64,000 nucleotides of DNA from positions 109,692,999 to 109,756,998 of the forward strand of contig CM070562.1 in assembly GCA_036346405.1 (NCBI GenBank), in the 5' to 3' direction. The DNA is from Phyllostachys edulis. Taxonomy: Eukaryota > Streptophyta > Magnoliopsida > Poales > Poaceae. A model generated the notes under the pieces. The model was not told where the DNA came from, made no database searches, and saw nothing but the letters and a program-made list of their open reading frames with translations. Positions 60,017-64,000 of the stretch are shown here, piece by piece (the first letter of the stretch is position 1; each line of letters starts with the position of its first letter). Both the position numbers and the translations under genes were made by a program.

Positions 60017-60261
60017 TAGAGTTAATGGTAGGTTTGGTAGATTCTTATAATGGTATTGCAATATGTAACAAGATAGGCATTTTTGTTATCTCATGCCCAT
60101 CTTGATTCTTGAGGGGGAGAGTGTTGGAGATATTAGATATTAGGAAAGAGTCTAGAGTTTAGGTAAGAGTCCAAGTCGCGTTAGAGTTGAACTGTAATAT
60201 TTAACACTACAAATAAAAGGTATGGAAATTCCAAAAGAGACAATATTTTCGAAATTCAACG

Positions 60262-61188
60262 TGATTGAAGCAGCCATTCCTCGCTATGGCGAGACCGAAG
60301 GTTCTGCGGTGTGCTCTGCTCATCTTGAGGCCTGCAAAACACAACTTTTCATAGGTTTGTAGTGTGTCCTGCAGGCAGGACCGCAGGAGGGAGTTCTGAA
60401 CCCCGTCGCAAGATGCATTGTGCTATTACTTTTCAGACGTTGTAGCGTTCGACTAGGGCTGTTATGGATTGGCTAGGCCATGGAAACATGCAGTTCAATC
60501 AAGATTACAACCTACCATTAGTACCAATCCGGTGGGTCTACAGGCTGTGCATGTTTCCGAAAGAAAAAAAAGGGATTTGGTTAAAGGACAGGAGGTGCCT
60601 ACTTACCAGTACATTGTGTTTTAGGAACGGCCCATCGGCACTGGCGACCTAGCGAAGACACCAAGTCAAAGGTACATCTCGATCTACTCGAATAGTACCA
60701 TGTACCCATTGGCATATGCCGAATGGTATAGGATGACAGAAGAGTTCAACACACCCTGTAGCGAAGGGGGTCCAGGGGCCCTCGCTCTAGGCCAACTCAC
60801 ACGGAGCGAAGGGGCCCAGGCAGCCTTCGCTCTGGGTCTGCCTCGCATGGAGCGAAGGGGGACAAGACCACTTGCGGACCAGGTGTACAAGCGTGGTAGA
60901 CCAAGCCTATGGAGGTCTACTGTACGCCAGAGGCTACGTCTAGGAAGGTGTAAAGAGTCTAAAGCCTCTATAGACATAAGACATTTTCAAAGGTAGAATT
61001 GAATCTCATGTACCCTGTATGTAACACTAAATAGCCTATTTCCTCCATGTGGTTAAGAGGAGACTTTTTGAGCAATAAAGACACATATTTAATACACCTT
61101 GATGTCGTTTTCCCATCTCTCAAGACCTTCGGGCTTCCCCTTCACATCTTTATTGTCTAGTTTGTAGCTAAGACACACTTAACAGATT
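60262..61188. other. Probable LTR-derived sequence between the retrotransposon and the Pack-MULE
   Basis: Contains GC-rich repeats of GGAGCGAAGGGG/CCTTCGCTC (60755-60860) and a tail with AATAAAGACACATATTT (61072) and TCTCAAGACCTTCGGGC that looks like the 3' part of an LTR. The Pack-MULE interrupts it. No gene recognised. Confidence 0.4.
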
Positions 61189-61489
61189 GGGTGCGGCTAT
61201 ATGACGCTATACCGTCGAATGCCGATTCAACGGGATAAGGCAGAGCCCTACGATCTGTTTCCATCCAACAATCCACTAGTGTCTTCCTCTCGCGTGTCTC
61301 CCAGTTCCCGTAGGCACCGCGTACACAGCGCACCATCGAAGTGTCATCGTGCTCCACAAAGCAACTGTAGCAACCGGCTCCGTCCCCCACTCCACGCGCA
61401 CCTCCGGCACCAAATGCGTCACCAAAACTTCCACTGTCCTCCTCTCCCAGCAACTTGTTCCTCTCCTCCCTGCTCAAACAGTCATGAGA

Positions 61490-62060
61490 CTTGGGATGAA
61501 AACTTCATGAAACTATATGAAACACGATGAAACTTGGGATGAAACTTCATGAGACTTGGGATGAAACTTAATGAAACTTAATGAAACTTGATAAAACTTA
61601 ATGAAACTTCATGAGACTTGAGATGAAACATCATGAGACTTGGGATGAAAACTTCATGAAACTTGATGAAACATGATGAAATTTGGCATGAAACTTAATG
61701 AGACTTGGGATGAAACTTTATGAAACTTCACGAGACTTGGGTTGAAACTTCATAAAACTTAACGAAACTATATGAAACATGATGAAACTTGGAATGGAGT
61801 TTTATTAAGTTTCATCGTGTTTCATCAGGTTTCACGCAGTTTCATTAAGTTCCATCCCAAGTCTAATGAAGTTTCATCGTGTTTCATCTAGTTTCATTAA
61901 GTTCCATCCCAAGTCTAATGAAGTTTCATCGTGTTTCATCTAGTTTCATATAGTTTCATTAAGTTTCATGAAGTTTCAACTAATTTTTGATGTGTTTCAT
62001 GAAGTTTCAATAAGTTTCAGATAAAAAAATTCAAGAAATTTCAGCAAGTTTCAACAATTT
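61490..62060. repeat. Inverted array of GAAACTT-type short repeats
   Basis: From 61490 to about 61795 the plus strand carries some two dozen variants of ATGAAACTT(C/A/G) (often GGGATGAAACTTCATGA). From about 61796 to 62060 it carries the reverse orientation AAGTTTCAT (for example TTAAGTTTCATCGTGTTTCAT). The two halves can pair into an imperfect long hairpin. Confidence 0.9.
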
Positions 62061-62157
62061 TCGTCAAAAAAAAATCAAAAAAAGAGCAAAAAAGATTCAA
62101 CAAGTTGCATTAAGTTTCTAGAAACCAAAAGTTTCAAAAAAATGTCAACAAGCTCAC

Positions 62158-62551
62158 CTTGGCCCAACCCCTGACGGCAGCGCTGAGGTCTGACCAGAGC
62201 AGGTCGCAGAGCAGGCCGGTGTGCGGCACGTCGGTGGGCCTGGGCAGGGCCCTAATCTGGTCAAGGCTGTGCAGGTCCGATGAGATGCCGTCGTGCATGC
62301 AGAGGATCCTGTCGTCCACGAGGGCGGCGACGGGGAGGCAGTTGAAGCAGTCGGTGAAGAGCTTCCAGAGGCAGATGTTGTAGCGGCGCTTGCACTCATC
62401 GTAGAAGCCGAAGATGCGGTTGATGGAGGCGCACTCGTGGTTGCCGCGGAGGAGGAAGAAATGCTCTAGGTACTTGAGCTTGTAGGCGAGCAGCAGGCAG
62501 ATGGCCTCGTTGCTCTGCTTCCTACGGTCCACGTAGTCGCCCAGGAAGTTT
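62158..62551 (-). pseudogene. Captured internal exon of a PP1-type Ser/Thr phosphatase
   Basis: The minus strand encodes 131 codons with PP1 signatures: NFLGDYVDRRKQSNEAICLL, FFLLRGNHECASINRIFGFY, then LWKLFTDCFNCLPVAAL and GLLCDLLWSD. GNHE and GDYVDR are kept, but GDYVDRG has become DRR and the usual HGGLSPD has become HDGISSD, so activity is doubtful. The exon is flanked by a perfect acceptor (TTGGCCCAG before 62551) and donor (AAG then GTGAGC at 62158/62157). Genomic DNA, not a processed transcript, was therefore captured. No neighbouring PP1 exons occur in the element. Confidence 0.9.
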
Positions 62552-62690
62552 CTGGGCCAAAAGATAGAGATAGATAGAGATGAGTAGTGGGAGAGATGAA
62601 GTCACGGATAAGAGGATTGAATGGTTAGATGCTATGCCGTTACTTTCTCTAGCGACGGTATAGCGTTTTTTAGCTTTTCCCTAACAGATT

Positions 62691-64000
62691 ATGCTTACTC
62701 AAAACATGTTAGACCCCTGATTCTGTGATTCATTGTTCTATGTCCTTCAATAACGCAATCAACAACCATTTTTGAGTCCTTCACATGTGGTGAAAGTACC
62801 TAAAAAGATCTATTTGAGTCCACATACCGTCTGTAACCATATTGTGTTCTTTTTCCAATCAAAGCAAGGGACCCTGAAAGCTAGTGTCAGGTGAAACTTG
62901 CATCACAAACATGGCATAACGTGCCATCTCTGCATACATGTTATTACTGAGCGAGAGAAGAACGATTGTATTAGCATTCGCAATGCTGCATCCAATTGTC
63001 CCATGCAGGGGCGGATCCAAGGGAGGCCTTGAGATGCACAGGACATCGGCAGGGGCAGAACCAAATTGGTTTACCCGGTGTCACAGGACACCGGGTTCAA
63101 TAAATAATTTAGCGGGGATCAATTTATATATACCACATGTGTACCTCCTATTCCAAAAACTGTGCACCCTGGAGTCATCTCAGGCGGCGACTTAGTACAA
63201 TATTGTTTTAAAAAATTCATGTGTTGCTATATGCATAGTAAAGTAGTGAACTCCGGTTAAATTCGTTCTAGTTCCGCCTCTGGACATCAGGTCCAATTTT
63301 ATTTTACCTTATCAAAACTCTTGTATATATAGGTGTACATACCGCAACATAAGCTCAGTAACCTCATACACATGCGATGATATGTATGAAGATATCTGAT
63401 TATTTTTCTTCTAGATCCGCCACTATCGCACCGAGGAGGAAGCCATCATCTTTTTATTGTGAAGCTTGGCACCTCCAGGACGCAGGGGTCAGATTTTGAC
63501 TAGATTAGATCACCGTGACCTTGTGCCTTGTGCCCTTTATAAGTAGCTCGGCAAAAGACAGAAAATGGCACGATCTGCCATGCTAATGCTATTTGTATAC
63601 ACAGTACTGTATATGCATGCACTAGCGTACAAGCATAAGCCTACTTTTCTTTTACTACTAACTGGTGTTGACTTTAGGAGGCGTGGACTTGTGGTGACCG
63701 TGGGATCCTCAGAAAGGAGAACCGTGGCGGCGAGATTGAGCTCGGACGCTAGGATGCAGCAAGTCAAAAAGGGCCTTAAAAATTAGAATGCGTGCGTACG
63801 CCGATGCATGCACGATTGATGATCGCCACCTGAAATCTACAGGCGCAATTCCCTCCAGAGTTCCAACTGCTCGCTACAGCCTCCTCTTGCACGAATTTCA
63901 CAGCAAAAAAAATAATACAAAATCATTATGATAAATTCCTAAACAAACGGTGAGACCACGTGAAAGTCGTCCCATGGTGTGTGATAAGTATTTAACTTTG
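62691..64000. other. Intergenic to the right edge, no gene recognised
   Basis: Contains CAGGGGCGGA at 63006 and TCCGCCTCTG near 63277, an inverted pair that may bound a ~280-bp MITE, but no target duplication was matched. The frame 63565-63786 has a real ATG and a hydrophobic start yet matches no family and has no coding context. Confidence 0.4.

Larger units (their letters stand above)
54732..60261 (+). mobile_element. 5.5-kb gag-only copia-type LTR retrotransposon with nested insertions
   Basis: Left LTR 54732-54875 (TGTTGGAGAT...ATTCTACA) and right LTR 60122-60261 (TGTTGGAGAT...ATTCAACG) are about 140 bp and clearly homologous. TGGTATTAGAG right after the left LTR is a near-perfect initiator-Met-tRNA primer site. 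GAGGGGGAGAG before the right LTR is the polypurine tract. Flanks TGACT/TGATT form a 5-bp duplication with one change. Only a gag gene is present; no protease, integrase or reverse transcriptase was seen. Short LTRs plus gag without pol match the TR-GAG class of non-autonomous elements. A 1.66-kb LTR and a 1.4-kb MULE were inserted later; without them the element is about 2.5 kb. Confidence 0.9.
61189..62681. mobile_element. Pack-MULE carrying a PP1 phosphatase exon
   Basis: Perfect 9-bp duplication TAACAGATT at 61180-61188 and 62682-62690. The 29-bp TIRs begin GGGTGCGGCTATATG and GGGAAAAGCTAAAAA (right end, reverse strand) and share an exact inner ACGCTATACCGTCG; overall 22 of 29 match. Contents: a GC-rich segment (61250-61480) of unknown origin, a repeat array (61490-62060) and a PP1 gene fragment on the minus strand. 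There is no transposase, so mobilisation would need a MULE in trans. Duplication identity suggests a fairly young insertion. Confidence 0.92.

Noticed and set aside
62938..63290. MITE bounded by CAGGGGCGGA and TCCGCCTCTG
   Set aside because: Inverted ends are suggestive, but no target duplication of any length could be matched.
63565..63786. 73-codon frame with hydrophobic start near the right edge
   Set aside because: No recognisable domain or promoter; length is within chance expectation.
1..64000. tRNA, rRNA, CRISPR or bacterial operon features
   Set aside because: None found; the composition, spliced genes and element types are those of a plant nuclear chromosome.

Overview
The window reads as nuclear DNA of a grass, most likely rice (Oryza sativa). 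Five interrupted genes have intact plant-type exon/intron structure and GC-rich first exons typical of grasses. They sit among MITEs, Mutator-like, hAT and CACTA elements, LTR retrotransposons and a LINE tail. From memory, the gene order (ABC1 kinase, DCP2, GNAT, GATA factor, two-module glycosyltransferase) fits the end of the long arm of rice chromosome 2; I could not check this. No bacterial-type features, CRISPR arrays, tRNA or rRNA genes were seen.

Layout. 1-6068 (minus): an ABC1/ADCK-type atypical kinase gene with eleven exons reconstructed; it runs off the left edge. One intron holds a short-LTR retroelement, and its first exons contain an in-frame tandem duplication. 6830-10508 (minus): the mRNA-decapping enzyme gene DCP2, eight exons. 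10845-16210 (plus): a GNAT acetyltransferase gene that diverges from DCP2 across a 336-bp shared promoter; its second intron carries a hAT element with a perfect 8-bp target duplication. 16.2-43.3 kb: a long gene-poor stretch of MITEs, a nest of degraded elements (plant-mobile-domain, MuDR transposase, Ulp1-like protease, a CACTA terminus, a LINE tail) and large LTR fragments. 43.3-47.4 kb (plus): a class A GATA zinc-finger factor with a TATA box, a small uORF and a probable 1.5-kb 5'UTR intron. 49.7-52.6 kb (minus): a Golgi-type type II membrane protein with two GT-A glycosyltransferase modules. 54.7-62.7 kb: a composite transposon region.

The most interesting material is at the right end. 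A 5.5-kb copia-type element (54732-60261) has 140-bp LTRs and only a gag gene. That gag joins a CCHC knuckle to a RanBP2-type zinc finger and an RG-rich tail. The element is interrupted by a 1.66-kb LTR of another retrotransposon and by a 1.4-kb MULE filled with a ~22-bp minisatellite. Next to it is a Pack-MULE (61189-62681; 9-bp perfect target duplication, 29-bp TIRs). It carries one genomic exon of a PP1-type phosphatase with both splice sites kept, plus an inverted array of GAAACTT-like repeats.

The host genes do not form a pathway. They are single-copy-style loci for a probable plastid kinase, mRNA decapping, acetylation, transcription and glycosylation. Exon boundaries were inferred from reading frame, GT/AG sites and recalled family alignments, not from transcripts.
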